In this document: piece by piece, positions 34,766 to 43,062 of the stretch
Numbering within the stretch: the first letter of the stretch is position 1
Layout of the letters: each line of letters begins with the position of its first letter
Source: an uncultured Lachnospiraceae bacterium
Lineage (GTDB): Bacteria; Bacillota; Clostridia; Lachnospirales; Lachnospiraceae
NCBI GenBank assembly: GCA_947174185.1
Contig: CAMWHY010000006.1
Location: 1 to 43,355, forward strand
DNA length: 43,355 bases
Reading direction: 5' to 3'
Translations under genes and position numbers: made by a program
Notes under the pieces: model-generated
What the model was told of the DNA's origin: nothing
The model's database searches: none
The model's input: the letters and a program-made list of their open reading frames with translations, nothing else

Positions 34766-35563
34766 GTGATCACATCTTTAACTAATCCTAAGATAAAGAG
34801 GCTGATTCAATTAAAGAATAAAGCAAGGCTCCGTAACAGGGAAGGCGTGTTTATCGTAGAGGGCAGCAGAATGTTTCTGGAACTGCCCAGAGAGGAAACA
34901 GCAGAACTTTATGTTACGGAAGCCTTTCTGCATTTTATAAAGGATAAAAAAAGGCTGACGGAACAGCTGGGTCTTTTTCAGAATCAATATGAAATTGTAT
35001 CTGATGATGTCTTTGCACGGATATCAGATACGGTTACGCCGCAGGGGGTTCTGGCGGTTGTAAAGCAGAAGAAGTATGAGGCGGAGGAACTTTTGTCCGG
35101 TCAGACAGCCCCGTTGCTGCTGGTGATAGAGGATCTGCAGGATCCGGGGAATCTTGGGACAATGTTTCGGACAGCGGAAGCAGCCGGAGTCAGCGGAATC
35201 ATCATGAGCAGGGAAACAGTGGATATTTACAATCCTAAGGCAGTCCGTTCGACTATGGGTTCTATTTTCCGGGTTCCATTTTTATATACAGACTCCCTGA
35301 CGAAGATCATAGAGGATATGAGACGGCGGGACATTGCGGTCTATGCGGCGGCGCTGCATCGCAGTGTGTATTATACAGAAGCGGATTATAAAAAGGATTG
35401 TGCGATACTGATCGGCAATGAAGGGAAAGGGCTGCGGCAGGAGACGGTGGAAGCTGCTACCCAGGCGATTTCGATCCCCATGCAAGGCAAAGTGGAATCA
35501 CTAAATGCTTCGGTCAGCGCGGCAGTGCTTTTGTATGAGGCCGCAAGGCAGAGGAAACCATGA
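34766..35563 (+). CDS. TrmH/SpoU family RNA 2'-O-methyltransferase
   Basis: A 265-residue SPOUT methyltransferase that methylates a ribose in rRNA or tRNA with SAM. The N-terminal substrate-binding domain has NPKIKRLIQLKNKARLR and GVFIVEGSRMFLE; the SPOUT knot has QDPGNLGTMFRTAEAAG, IGNEGKGL and IPMQGKVESLNASVSAAVLLYE. An upstream ATG at 34754 is in frame but lies inside the repeat, two bases after its purine box. The GTG at 34766 keeps the 13-base spacing seen at the other repeat copies, so I prefer it. The exact target nucleotide is unknown. Confidence 0.9.
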   Translation: MITSLTNPKIKRLIQLKNKARLRNREGVFIVEGSRMFLELPREETAELYVTEAFLHFIKDKKRLTEQLGLFQNQYEIVSDDVFARISDTVTPQGVLAVVKQKKYEAEELLSGQTAPLLLVIEDLQDPGNLGTMFRTAEAAGVSGIIMSRETVDIYNPKAVRSTMGSIFRVPFLYTDSLTKIIEDMRRRDIAVYAAALHRSVYYTEADYKKDCAILIGNEGKGLRQETVEAATQAISIPMQGKVESLNASVSAAVLLYEAARQRKP

Positions 35564-35622
35564 AATTAAAATATGAAATGTCTAAGACAAGATAAATAGA
35601 ACTGGCGGGAGGTTGACCGAAT

Positions 35623-36417
35623 ATGAAGATTGGCGTGATTGGATTGGGAAATATGGCAGGCGCGATGATTGGCGGACTGCTTGAGAAGGGATTTGCGAAG
35701 CCGGAGGAAATCTGCGGTTCAGATGCGAATGCGGAGATGGCGAAAAAACGCGCGGAGGAATTTGGCATCCACATTACGAAGAACAACAAAGAAACGGCAA
35801 AAGAGGCGGATTACCTGATCCTTGCTGTCAAGCCACAGTTTGCGGTCGGTGTCATCGATGAGATCAAAGACGCCGGGAAAGAAGGACAGGTGGTGATCTC
35901 CATCATGGCGGGAAAGAGCCTTGCATGGATCGCGGAAAAGTTTGGGCATGAGATGAAACTGGTCAGATGTATGCCCAATACGGCAGCTATGGTCGGAGAA
36001 GCGATCACAGCGCTTAGCCCCAACGAAAATGTTGAGAAAGAAGAATTGGATATCGTAAAGAGTATTCTGGAGAGTTTTGGCAAGGCAGAGATTGTGTCGG
36101 AGCATCTGATGGACAGTGTTGTCGGTGTCAGTGGCAGCGCGCCGGCTTATGTGTTTATGATGATTGAATCCATGGCGGATGCGGCTGTGGAGGGCGGTAT
36201 GCCAAGACAACAGGCTTATACCTTTGCGGCGCAGGCGGTGCTTGGCAGTGCGAAACTGATGTTAGAAACAGGAATGCACCCGGGAGAGTTGAAAGATATG
36301 GTGTGTTCTCCGGCAGGTACTACCATCGCGGCAGTCAGGGTCTTGGAAGAACGAGGACTGCGAGGAGCTGTGATGGATGCGGTGGGTGCAGCGATCCAAA
36401 GGTCTAAAGAACTGTAA
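35623..36417 (+). CDS. proC: Pyrroline-5-carboxylate reductase
   Basis: A 264-residue enzyme for the last step of proline synthesis, NAD(P)H-dependent reduction of pyrroline-5-carboxylate. IGVIGLGNMAGAMIGG is the dinucleotide loop, AVKPQ and RCMPNTAAMVGEA the central blocks. GVSGSAPAYVFMMIESMADAAVEGG and CSPAGTTIAAVRVLEE are the family signature near the C-terminus. The ribosome-binding site GGGAGG is about nine bases upstream. A strong terminator follows. Confidence 0.96.
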   Translation: MKIGVIGLGNMAGAMIGGLLEKGFAKPEEICGSDANAEMAKKRAEEFGIHITKNNKETAKEADYLILAVKPQFAVGVIDEIKDAGKEGQVVISIMAGKSLAWIAEKFGHEMKLVRCMPNTAAMVGEAITALSPNENVEKEELDIVKSILESFGKAEIVSEHLMDSVVGVSGSAPAYVFMMIESMADAAVEGGMPRQQAYTFAAQAVLGSAKLMLETGMHPGELKDMVCSPAGTTIAAVRVLEERGLRGAVMDAVGAAIQRSKEL

Positions 36418-36436
36418 TATAGATTAAGTTATTTAT

Positions 36437-36472
36437 AGAACGCCACAATATCTTGTGGCGTTCTTGTTTTTA
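36437..36472 (+). terminator. Rho-independent terminator after proC
   Basis: AGAACGCCACAA (36437-36448) and TTGTGGCGTTCT (36453-36464) form a perfect 12-bp stem with a four-base loop, followed by a T-rich run. Confidence 0.92.
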
Positions 36473-36515
36473 TACACAAAATTTAACTGTATATATTATG
36501 AAAATTAGTAAAAAT

Positions 36516-36544
36516 TTGACAAAAATAAAAATAGATGTTAAGAT
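36516..36544 (+). promoter_or_regulatory. Sigma-A type promoter upstream of SleB-like hydrolase
   Basis: TTGACA (36516-36521), 17-base spacer, TAAGAT (36539-36544), in an AT-rich gap. A second candidate, TTGTAT (36624-36629) with TATATT (36647-36652), is nearer the gene. The rest of the 272-base gap is AT-rich with partly repeated AATATTGTAATATT-like stretches and no other feature I can name. Confidence 0.6.
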
Positions 36545-36689
36545 AAATGACTGAATATGTAATAATATTGTAATATTTTTAATGACATTGCAATATTATA
36601 ATTATTAGGAAGAAAAATTTACATTGTATCTTCCGAAAAGTTCTACTATATTTTTATGACAAATTATCGTTCATGTATAGGAGATCAGT

Positions 36690-37793
36690 ATGAAGTCTAA
36701 ACTAAGGGCAGATACTCTTGTGATGATGATTATTTCGATCATGACCATTGCAATCATCACAGTAGTTTTTCTGATCGGACAAACAGGACTGACAGTACAG
36801 GGTTACGCACAGGAAACGGTAAGTGATGCCAACTTAGTGCAGTTTATATATGCAGGAGCGGCAGAGGTATTGGAAGTCAATATCGAACCTACGGAGGAAG
36901 AGATCCGGGCGATCATGAACTCCTGGAAGAATCCTGGAAGCATCGTTATGGCAAATGTCAACGATTCTGTTAATGTCCGGCTGGAACCCAGCGAAGATTC
37001 AGAGAGAATAGGAAAATTATACAAAGATTGCGGCGGCTATATTATTGAATACACTGACGAATGGACAAAGATCGAGTCCGGTGATTTGGTGGGATGGGTC
37101 AGAAATGATTATCTTATGTTCGGCGATGAGGCGGAAGCGGAAGCGGAAAGTGTAGGAACATTTCAGGCAACAGTGGTTGCAGACAGTCTGAGGGTTCGTA
37201 AGGAAGCATCTACGGAGTCAGGGATTTACGGTCTGGTTGCTCAGGGTGAAGTGTATGAAGTTATAGAGGAAGAAGGCGAGTGGATCGTCATTGATTTTGA
37301 GGATGCCAATGGATATGTCAACAGCAATTATGTAGAGATCAATTATCATATCGACAGTGGCGAGACGATGGAACAGATCGAGGAAAGAGAAGCGGCAGAA
37401 CGGGCGGCGGCGCGTGAAGCCAACAGGATACAGCTATATGAGACTTATGTGGCATCTGATGTATCGGAAGTACAGCTCTTAGGCGCCTTGATCCAATGTG
37501 AAGCCGGAAATCAGCCTTATGAGGGCAAGGTGGCTGTGGGAGCGGTTGTGATGAATCGTGTCAGGAGCGGTGCGTATCCGGATACGATCTATGGTGTGAT
37601 CAGCGCTTCGGGGCAGTTTTCACCTGCGAGCAATGGCGCATTGGCCAGAAGACTGCAGAATGGCATATCAGAATCATGTCTTCAGGCAGCGCAGGAGGCG
37701 ATAGGCGGATATTCTAATGTAGGAGATGCAACACATTTTAGACGCGTGGGCGCCCATGAGGGCATCGAGATAGGCAGTCATGTTTTCTGGTAA
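36690..37793 (+). CDS. SH3-domain cell wall hydrolase (SleB/Hydrolase_2-like)
   Basis: A 367-residue exported or anchored protein with a hydrophobic segment at about 11-31. Two bacterial SH3-like domains follow (about 88-143, NVRLEPSEDSERIGKL; about 158-216, SLRVRKEASTESGIYG). A charged helical linker (224-247) leads to a SleB-type catalytic domain (260-367). That domain shows LLGALIQCEAGNQPYEGKVA with the probable catalytic E271, then AVVMNRV and SGQFSP. Such domains act as lytic transglycosylases or amidases on peptidoglycan, in spores or vegetative walls. It has its own promoter region. The site GGAG lies six bases before the ATG. Confidence 0.9.
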   Translation: MKSKLRADTLVMMIISIMTIAIITVVFLIGQTGLTVQGYAQETVSDANLVQFIYAGAAEVLEVNIEPTEEEIRAIMNSWKNPGSIVMANVNDSVNVRLEPSEDSERIGKLYKDCGGYIIEYTDEWTKIESGDLVGWVRNDYLMFGDEAEAEAESVGTFQATVVADSLRVRKEASTESGIYGLVAQGEVYEVIEEEGEWIVIDFEDANGYVNSNYVEINYHIDSGETMEQIEEREAAERAAAREANRIQLYETYVASDVSEVQLLGALIQCEAGNQPYEGKVAVGAVVMNRVRSGAYPDTIYGVISASGQFSPASNGALARRLQNGISESCLQAAQEAIGGYSNVGDATHFRRVGAHEGIEIGSHVFW

Positions 37794-37847
37794 GATTATC
37801 GTGCATCTGAATGTACATTAGGGAGATATTACGTGGTGTTCTGATAG

Positions 37848-37876
37848 TTGCATATTTTGCTGAAATATAGTATGAT
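37848..37876 (+). promoter_or_regulatory. Sigma-A type promoter of nfeD-SPFH operon
   Basis: TTGCAT (37848-37853), 17-base spacer, TATGAT (37871-37876), 56 bases before the nfeD start. Confidence 0.7.
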
Positions 37877-37932
37877 AAGCACAAAGATAAAGTATCAATG
37901 TTCTTTAATATGGGAAGAAAGGAGATGATACG

Positions 37933-38361
37933 ATGGAAACAATTGTATGGCTGGCAATATTTATTGTAATGCTGGGGATAGAGATTGCAACGTTAGGTCT
38001 GACTACAATATGGTTTGCAGGCGGTGCCCTTCTGGCAACGCTCGTTGCGGCAATAGGACTTCCGGTATATGTTCAGATTCCTGTATTTCTGGTGGTTTCT
38101 GTGGTATTGCTGTTATTCACGAGACCGATTGCGCAGAAGTATTTTAACAAAGAAAGAATTAGGACAAATGCAGAAGGTCTGGTGGGTCAGACGGCAGTTG
38201 TAACTGAGAATATCAATAATCTCAAAGGAATGGGAAAGGCCGTCATTAACGGTCAGGAATGGACGGCAAGGTCTGCTGAGGATGCCATAGAACTGGAAAA
38301 AGAGACTAAGGCTACGATTGTAGCGATTGAAGGCGTTAAACTTGTTTTGCGTGTACAATAA
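37933..38361 (+). CDS. NfeD-like membrane protein
   Basis: A 142-residue protein with two or three membrane segments in the first 65 residues (WLAIFIVMLGIEIATLGLTTIWF; VYVQIPVFLVVSVVLLLF) and a C-terminal OB-fold (about 80-142, GLVGQTAVVTENINNLKGMG). This is the short NfeD form without the protease domain. NfeD proteins work with stomatin-like SPFH proteins in membrane microdomains, and such a gene follows 25 bases later. AAAGGAG lies eight bases before the ATG. Confidence 0.9.
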   Translation: METIVWLAIFIVMLGIEIATLGLTTIWFAGGALLATLVAAIGLPVYVQIPVFLVVSVVLLLFTRPIAQKYFNKERIRTNAEGLVGQTAVVTENINNLKGMGKAVINGQEWTARSAEDAIELEKETKATIVAIEGVKLVLRVQ

Positions 38362-38386
38362 TAATAAAATGAAATGAGGTAGAATT

Positions 38387-39334
38387 ATGTTTTTATTAGC
38401 AGGAAGTGGTGGAGTAGCAGTTGTATCAATTATTGTAATCATCGTTGTCTTGATATTGGTTTTTGCATCCTGCATCAAGATCGTTCCACAGGCCAATGCC
38501 TACATTCTGGAACGACTTGGCGGATATCAGGATACATGGCATGTAGGTATGCATATTAAGGTTCCTATCATTGATAAAGTTGCAAAGAGGGTTATTTTGA
38601 AGGAGCAGGTAATTGATTTTGCACCGCAGCCTGTAATCACAAAAGATAATGTTACGATGCGTATTGATACGGTCGTATTCTTCCAGATTACAGACCCGAA
38701 ACTTTTCACATACGGTGTTGAAAACCCGATCATGGCGATTGAGAACTTAACAGCAACAACGCTTCGTAATATTATCGGTGAGTTGGAACTTGACCAGACA
38801 TTGACATCCAGAGAGATCATCAATACTAAGATGAGATCGTCTCTTGATATTGCGACGGACCCTTGGGGTATCAAAGTAAATCGTGTAGAGCTTAAGAATA
38901 TTATTCCTCCAGCAGCGATTCAGGATGCTATGGAGAAACAGATGAAGGCAGAACGAGAGAAACGAGAAGCTGTTACAATAGCAGAAGGTGAGAAGAGATC
39001 TGCCATCCTTGTTGCGGAAGGTAAGAAGGAATCTGCCATCCTGAATGCACAGGCAGAGAGAGAGGCGGCTATCCTTAGAGCAGATGCTCAGAAACAGAAG
39101 ATGATCCTTGAAGCAGAAGGTCAGGCAGAAGCAATCTTGAAGGTACAGCAGGCTTCCGCAGACGGTATTAAGATGATCAAGGAGGCCGGCGCTGACAATG
39201 CAGTTCTTCAGTTGAAGAGTCTGGAAGCGCTTGGAAAGGTTGCAGATGGTCAGTCAACAAAGATCATTATTCCTTCCAATCTTCAGGGGATTGCAGGTCT
39301 GGCAACGACGTTTGCAGAGGTTGTAAAAAACTGA
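38387..39334 (+). CDS. SPFH/stomatin-like protein (QmcA type)
   Basis: A 315-residue membrane scaffold protein. One N-terminal membrane segment (about 9-29) is followed by the band-7 domain (IVPQANAYILERLGGYQDTW; DVATDP-like region SSLDIATDPWGIKVNRVELKNI). An alanine- and glutamate-rich coiled coil (about 185-265, EREKREAVTIAEGEKRSAIL) drives oligomer formation. Proteins of this type form large rings and organise membrane lipids and proteases. It is paired with the NfeD-like gene, as in many bacteria. A hairpin-rich gap follows. Confidence 0.95.
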   Translation: MFLLAGSGGVAVVSIIVIIVVLILVFASCIKIVPQANAYILERLGGYQDTWHVGMHIKVPIIDKVAKRVILKEQVIDFAPQPVITKDNVTMRIDTVVFFQITDPKLFTYGVENPIMAIENLTATTLRNIIGELELDQTLTSREIINTKMRSSLDIATDPWGIKVNRVELKNIIPPAAIQDAMEKQMKAEREKREAVTIAEGEKRSAILVAEGKKESAILNAQAEREAAILRADAQKQKMILEAEGQAEAILKVQQASADGIKMIKEAGADNAVLQLKSLEALGKVADGQSTKIIIPSNLQGIAGLATTFAEVVKN

Positions 39335-39374
39335 TCCTACAAATGGGTTACAACAATAAGATAAGATCAATTTG

Positions 39375-39399
39375 GAGCCGCACGTTAGCTGTGTGGCTC
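39375..39399 (+). terminator. Possible terminator hairpin after SPFH gene
   Basis: GAGCCGCAC (39375-39383) pairs with GTGTGGCTC (39391-39399) around a seven-base loop, with one wobble pair. There is no clear T-run, so termination strength is uncertain. Confidence 0.5.
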
Positions 39400-39409
39400 T
39401 AAGTCATTA

Positions 39410-39537
39410 GTGTGAGAAGAACTTCTAGCTGCTCGCAGCATAGGCTGCTTCGCAGAGAAGTTCTAAGTCTCACACCGAAAAATGCCAAAAAGTATGGCAT
39501 TTTTCATGTTGAATAGAGTTGCAGCATAGGCTGCGAC
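39410..39537 (+). repeat. Composite hairpin repeat before argF
   Basis: Outer arms GTGTGAGA (39410-39417) and TCTCACAC (39468-39475) plus AGAACTTCT (39418-39426) and AGAAGTTCT (39456-39464) enclose two small CTGC/GCAG hairpins. A terminator-type hairpin follows at 39477-39505, then GTTGCAGC/GCTGCGAC (39518-39537). Parts recur at 22191-22270 and 40557-40825. Confidence 0.75.
39477..39505 (+). terminator. Bidirectional terminator-like hairpin
   Basis: GAAAAATGCCA (39477-39487) pairs with TGGCATTTTTC (39495-39505), a perfect 11-bp stem with a seven-base loop. The same arms appear at 22197 and 40575. Confidence 0.7.
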
Positions 39538-39569
39538 TTATTATTTAGATTTAAAGAGAGGATGCATGT

Positions 39570-40556
39570 ATGGATTTAAAGGGAAGAGATTTTTTGACAT
39601 TAAAAGATTATTCGCCGGAGGAGATTACATATTTGTTGGATCTGGCAGCGGAATATAAAAAGAAAAAAAAGGAAGGCATTCTGGTAGATCATTTTCGCGG
39701 AAAAAATATCGTTCTGATATTTGAGAAGACAAGCACCAGAACCCGCAGTTCTTTTGAGGTGGCGGCTCATGATCTTGGTCTTGGAACGACGTATCTGGAT
39801 CCCAAGAGCTCCCAGATCGGTAAAAAGGAAAGCATTGCCGATACGGCGAGAGTGTTGGGAAGCATGTATGAAGGAATCGAATATCGCGGTTTTGGACAGG
39901 AGATCGTAGAGGAACTGGCAAAATATGCGAAGGTTCCGGTGTGGAACGGTCTGACCAATGAGTATCACCCGACGCAGATGCTGGCAGATCTGCTGACCAT
40001 CCGGGAACATTTTGGTACGCTGAAGGGATTGAAGCTTGCCTATATGGGGGATGCGAGATACAATATGGGTAATTCCCTGATGATTGCCTGCACTAAGATG
40101 GGGATGCATTTTGCTGCAGGTGCGCCCACAAAATATTTTCCGAATGATGAGTTGACTGCTTTGTGCCGGGAATATGCTGAGGTTTCCGGAGGATCGATCC
40201 TTTTGACAGAGGATCCTGCCGAGGCGGCAAAGGATGCGGATATCATTTATACGGACGTCTGGGTATCTATGGGAGAACCGTATGAGATCTGGGAGGAACG
40301 TATCCGTGATCTTATGCCATATCAGGTCAATACTGCTCTGATGGGACACGCTAAGAAAACGGCGATCTTTTTGCATTGTCTTCCGGCATTCCATGATCTT
40401 AAGACAGAGATTGGCAGGGAGATGGGAGAACGTTTTCAGTTAACGGAATTGGAAGTGACGGATGAAGTATTTGAAGGAAACCGGTCCAAGGTATTTGAAG
40501 AGGCTGAGAATAGGATGCATACGATCAAAGCCGTGATTGCTGCAACTTTATTGTAA
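39570..40556 (+). CDS. argF: Ornithine carbamoyltransferase
   Basis: A 328-residue enzyme joining ornithine and carbamoyl phosphate to give citrulline. STRTR (55-59) binds carbamoyl phosphate, HPTQ (133-136) and DVWVSMGEP (229-237) bind substrate and ornithine, and HCLPAFHD (269-276) holds the catalytic cysteine. The length is normal. AGAGAGGA lies seven bases upstream of the ATG. It stands alone, bracketed by two related hairpin repeats, so it is probably its own transcript. A catabolic (ArcB) role cannot be excluded, though no arc genes are next to it. Confidence 0.96.
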   Translation: MDLKGRDFLTLKDYSPEEITYLLDLAAEYKKKKKEGILVDHFRGKNIVLIFEKTSTRTRSSFEVAAHDLGLGTTYLDPKSSQIGKKESIADTARVLGSMYEGIEYRGFGQEIVEELAKYAKVPVWNGLTNEYHPTQMLADLLTIREHFGTLKGLKLAYMGDARYNMGNSLMIACTKMGMHFAAGAPTKYFPNDELTALCREYAEVSGGSILLTEDPAEAAKDADIIYTDVWVSMGEPYEIWEERIRDLMPYQVNTALMGHAKKTAIFLHCLPAFHDLKTEIGREMGERFQLTELEVTDEVFEGNRSKVFEEAENRMHTIKAVIAATLL

Positions 40557-40825
40557 GTGTGAAAGTCTCACACCGAAAAATGCCAAGCGAACTCGTTCGA
40601 TTTTAAGTATGGCATTTCTCATCTTGGTGTGATAGATGCCATGTAAGATAGTGTAAGAGACGGCATGGGAGATAGATTGAAAAATAAGCTTGATAGCTTA
40701 TTTTTCAATCGGCAATTTGAGTCAGAGCCTCAAATTGCTTTGAGCGCAGATGAGAAACCGCCTACGCGGATTTCTCATTGCGTGTCATCGCAGCAAGCTG
40801 CTCTGACATGGAGGATTAGGATCGA
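40557..40825 (+). repeat. Array of hairpin modules between argF and birA
   Basis: The whole 269-base gap is made of hairpins. They are GTGTGA/TCACAC (40557-40573), GAAAAATGCC with GGCATTT (40575-40617) around a CGAAC/GTTCG stem, and a perfect 16-bp stem (40675-40690 with 40695-40710). Then come GCAATTTGA/TCAAATTGC (40712-40738), ATGAGAAACCGC with GCGGATTTCTCAT (40750-40778), and GTCATCGCAGC with GCTGCTCTGAC (40784-40807). GACATGGAGGAT then supplies the birA ribosome-binding site. Confidence 0.8.
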
Positions 40826-41806
40826 ATGAAGATAAAGATATTGCGGATCATAAGAGAACGTATGGGGACTGTCACATTGGGAGAGCTTTGCCGGGAGTGC
40901 GGCGCTTCTAAGGAGACAGTAATAAGGCTGATCAGGCAACTGGTCAGCGAAGGATATGATATAGAACTGGAACCGGGAAAGGGATATCGTTTGAACAGTT
41001 ATCCGGAGACCCTTTCTTCCTGTGAATTGATGAGCAGGATCAATACACAGTGGGCAGGAAAAAGGGTTTATTATCGTGAGGAAACGGAATCCACGAATGA
41101 GGACGCCAGATTTCTTGCAGAGGAGGGAAGGGACCACGGTTCTTTGGTGATCGCGGAGACCCAGACGGCAGGAAAGGGAAGAAGAGGCAGAAGCTGGTGC
41201 TCCCCGAAAGGCAGCAGCATTTATATGAGTATAATGTTAAGGCCAGATTTCCCGGTGAATAAAGCTTCCATGCTGACACTGGTGATGGCAGTCAGCGTTG
41301 CTGATGCGCTCAGCCAGCTTTATGATCTGGAAGTCAAGATTAAGTGGCCGAATGATATCCTGATCAATAAGAAAAAGGTCTGTGGAATCCTGACAGAATT
41401 GCATAATCAACCGGATCATACGTACTCTGTTGTAGTTGGGGTTGGCATCAATGTAAATCAGAAAGGTTTTCCGAAAGAAATTGCAGAAATTGCGACTTCT
41501 GTACTGATAGAAAAGGGCGACAGCTGTAACCGTGCGGATATTGTCCTTGCCGTGATGGAATATTTTGAATATTATTATGATCTGTTTGCGGAGGGAGGAG
41601 ATCTGTCCGCTTTGGTAGATATCTATGACACTTATTTGATCAACAGGAATGAGCGGGTTAAGATACTGGACCCGGCTGGAGAATATGAAGGACTGGCCAA
41701 GGGGATCAATGATCAGGGAGAGTTGATCGTTGAACTGGCGGACGGAACAATTACAAGGGTATATTCCGGAGAGGTGTCTGTGAGAGGAATCTATGGATAT
41801 ACTTAA
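40826..41806 (+). CDS. birA: Bifunctional biotin ligase / biotin operon repressor
   Basis: A 326-residue protein. Residues 1-60 are a winged helix (LRIIRERMGTVTLGELCREC; KETVIRLIRQLVSEGY). The ligase core has TESTNEDAR, GKGRRGRSW (116-124, biotinyl-AMP loop), KWPNDI (173-178), GILTEL and VVGVGINVN, and a small C-terminal domain follows. It attaches biotin to carrier proteins such as acetyl-CoA carboxylase and represses biotin genes. GGAGGA (40810-40815) lies 10 bases upstream, within the repeat array. It likely starts an operon with the next three genes. Confidence 0.95.
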   Translation: MKIKILRIIRERMGTVTLGELCRECGASKETVIRLIRQLVSEGYDIELEPGKGYRLNSYPETLSSCELMSRINTQWAGKRVYYREETESTNEDARFLAEEGRDHGSLVIAETQTAGKGRRGRSWCSPKGSSIYMSIMLRPDFPVNKASMLTLVMAVSVADALSQLYDLEVKIKWPNDILINKKKVCGILTELHNQPDHTYSVVVGVGINVNQKGFPKEIAEIATSVLIEKGDSCNRADIVLAVMEYFEYYYDLFAEGGDLSALVDIYDTYLINRNERVKILDPAGEYEGLAKGINDQGELIVELADGTITRVYSGEVSVRGIYGYT

Positions 41807-41864
41807 AACTGTTGTATGCATACAGAATACGCTGTAGCGTAAACGCTTCGGCAGGAGGATTTTA

Positions 41865-42212
41865 ATGGAGGATCATCGCAAGGTGCTCTGCGCAGCCAAT
41901 GCTTATGAGCAGAAATACTATTTTAATGAACAGGAGTTTTCCAATCTCCCGGAATCGATCAAGGAGGAGCTGCATATTATCTGTGTCCTGTTTACAGAGG
42001 AGGTAGGCGGGATCTTTATGATCGTGATGGAAGAAGACGGCAGTGTATCTATGGAGACCCAGGCGGCAGAGGACGATTTTTATTATGATGAGGTAAGCAG
42101 CGGATTATTGATCGGTCAGATCAGAACAAAGCGTGCAGATCTCTTTGAGGCGCTGAGCCTGTATTATAGAGTATTCTTCCTGCATGAAGATATTGCGGGG
42201 CAGACAGATTAA
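41865..42212 (+). CDS. Conserved hypothetical protein (DUF6145-like)
   Basis: A 115-residue acidic protein with no membrane segment. I recognise it only as the small protein often found beside coaX and birA in Lachnospiraceae, which I believe is called DUF6145. Visible features are NAYEQKYYFN near the N-terminus, LPESIKEELHIICVLFTEEVGGIF in the middle, and a helical LFEALSLYYRVFFLHE end. AGGAGG lies seven bases before the ATG. Its conserved place between birA and coaX hints at a link to cofactor metabolism, but no function can be read. Confidence 0.75.
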   Translation: MEDHRKVLCAANAYEQKYYFNEQEFSNLPESIKEELHIICVLFTEEVGGIFMIVMEEDGSVSMETQAAEDDFYYDEVSSGLLIGQIRTKRADLFEALSLYYRVFFLHEDIAGQTD

Positions 42213-42220
42213 TCAAGCAG

Positions 42221-42245
42221 GTTATGGAAAGGCAGGGTTACTAAT
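42221..42245 (+). repeat. GGAAAGG leader repeat before coaX
   Basis: GTTATGGAAAGGCAGGGTTA followed by CTAAT leads to the ATG at 42246, with 13 bases after GGAAAGG (42226-42232). This copy has no upstream hairpin, only GCAG before it. Confidence 0.65.
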
Positions 42246-43016
42246 ATGTTATTAACAATTGACGTAGGCAATACCAATATTACGTATGGAGTATATCAGG
42301 ACGCGGAGCTAAAGGCAACGTTTCGGATGATGTCTAAGCAGCTGCGTACCTCGGATGAATACGGCGTATCTATTGTTTCGCTGTTAAAGTATAATCGCGT
42401 GTCGGCGGAGGAGATCAGCGGGATCATCGTAGCCAGCGTCGTGCCGAATATCATGCACTCCCTGCTTGGCGGAATTGAACGGTATCTGGGAAAGAAGCCG
42501 CTGATTGTGGGACCTGGCATTAAGAGTGGTATTAAGATCGTAACAGAGAATCCCAAGGAGATCGGACCGGACCGGATCGTGGATGCAGTCGCCGCTTATG
42601 AAAAATATGGCGGACCCGTACTGGTAATTGACTTCGGAACAGCGACTACGTATGATCTGGTCAATGATAAGGGAGAATTTTGTGCGGGCATAACGGCACC
42701 CGGTATCCGTATCAGCGCCAAGGCGTTGTGGGAGGGTACGGCGAGACTGCCAGAGGTGGAGATCAAAAAACCGGCTTCTATCTTAGCACAGAATACCGTT
42801 ACCAGTATGCAGGCGGGATTGGTCTATGGACAGATCGGGCAGACGGAATATATTGTCAATCAGGTTAAGAAAGAGACAGGATATGATACAATGCGGGTGA
42901 TCGCCACCGGAGGATTGGGAAGTATCATAGCGGACGAGACAGACTGTATCGAGATCTATGACCGTACATTGACGCTGGATGGATTGAGATACATCTATCA
43001 GAGAAACGGCCGCTGA
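42246..43016 (+). CDS. coaX: Type III pantothenate kinase
   Basis: A 256-residue enzyme for the first step of coenzyme A synthesis. [16 protein letters not shown] (2-17) is the phosphate-1 motif of the ASKHA fold. [16 protein letters not shown] and [13 protein letters not shown] are the next family blocks, and [20 protein letters not shown] and [11 protein letters not shown] complete them. The type III form is typical of many Clostridia. It should supply the CoA that also provides the ACP prosthetic group. Translation begins from the repeat leader. Confidence 0.96.
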   Translation: MLLTIDVGNTNITYGVYQDAELKATFRMMSKQLRTSDEYGVSIVSLLKYNRVSAEEISGIIVASVVPNIMHSLLGGIERYLGKKPLIVGPGIKSGIKIVTENPKEIGPDRIVDAVAAYEKYGGPVLVIDFGTATTYDLVNDKGEFCAGITAPGIRISAKALWEGTARLPEVEIKKPASILAQNTVTSMQAGLVYGQIGQTEYIVNQVKKETGYDTMRVIATGGLGSIIADETDCIEIYDRTLTLDGLRYIYQRNGR

Positions 43017-43062
43017 GAGAGTCATTTTGCCCAAAAACTTTGGGAGTAGGTGATATAGCACG

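Noticed and set aside
36480-36640. AT-rich stretch as a replication origin
   Set aside because: No DnaA-box cluster and no dnaA or dnaN nearby; the AT content fits an ordinary promoter region.
39600-40394. Minus-strand open frame of 264 codons opposite argF
   Set aside because: The plus-strand product has every catalytic motif of ornithine carbamoyltransferase; the antisense product resembles nothing.
40557-40825. Hairpin-rich gap as a tRNA, CRISPR array or known riboswitch
   Set aside because: No tRNA cloverleaf with a T-loop, no evenly spaced direct repeats, and no conserved riboswitch core; it is better explained as stacked hairpin modules.
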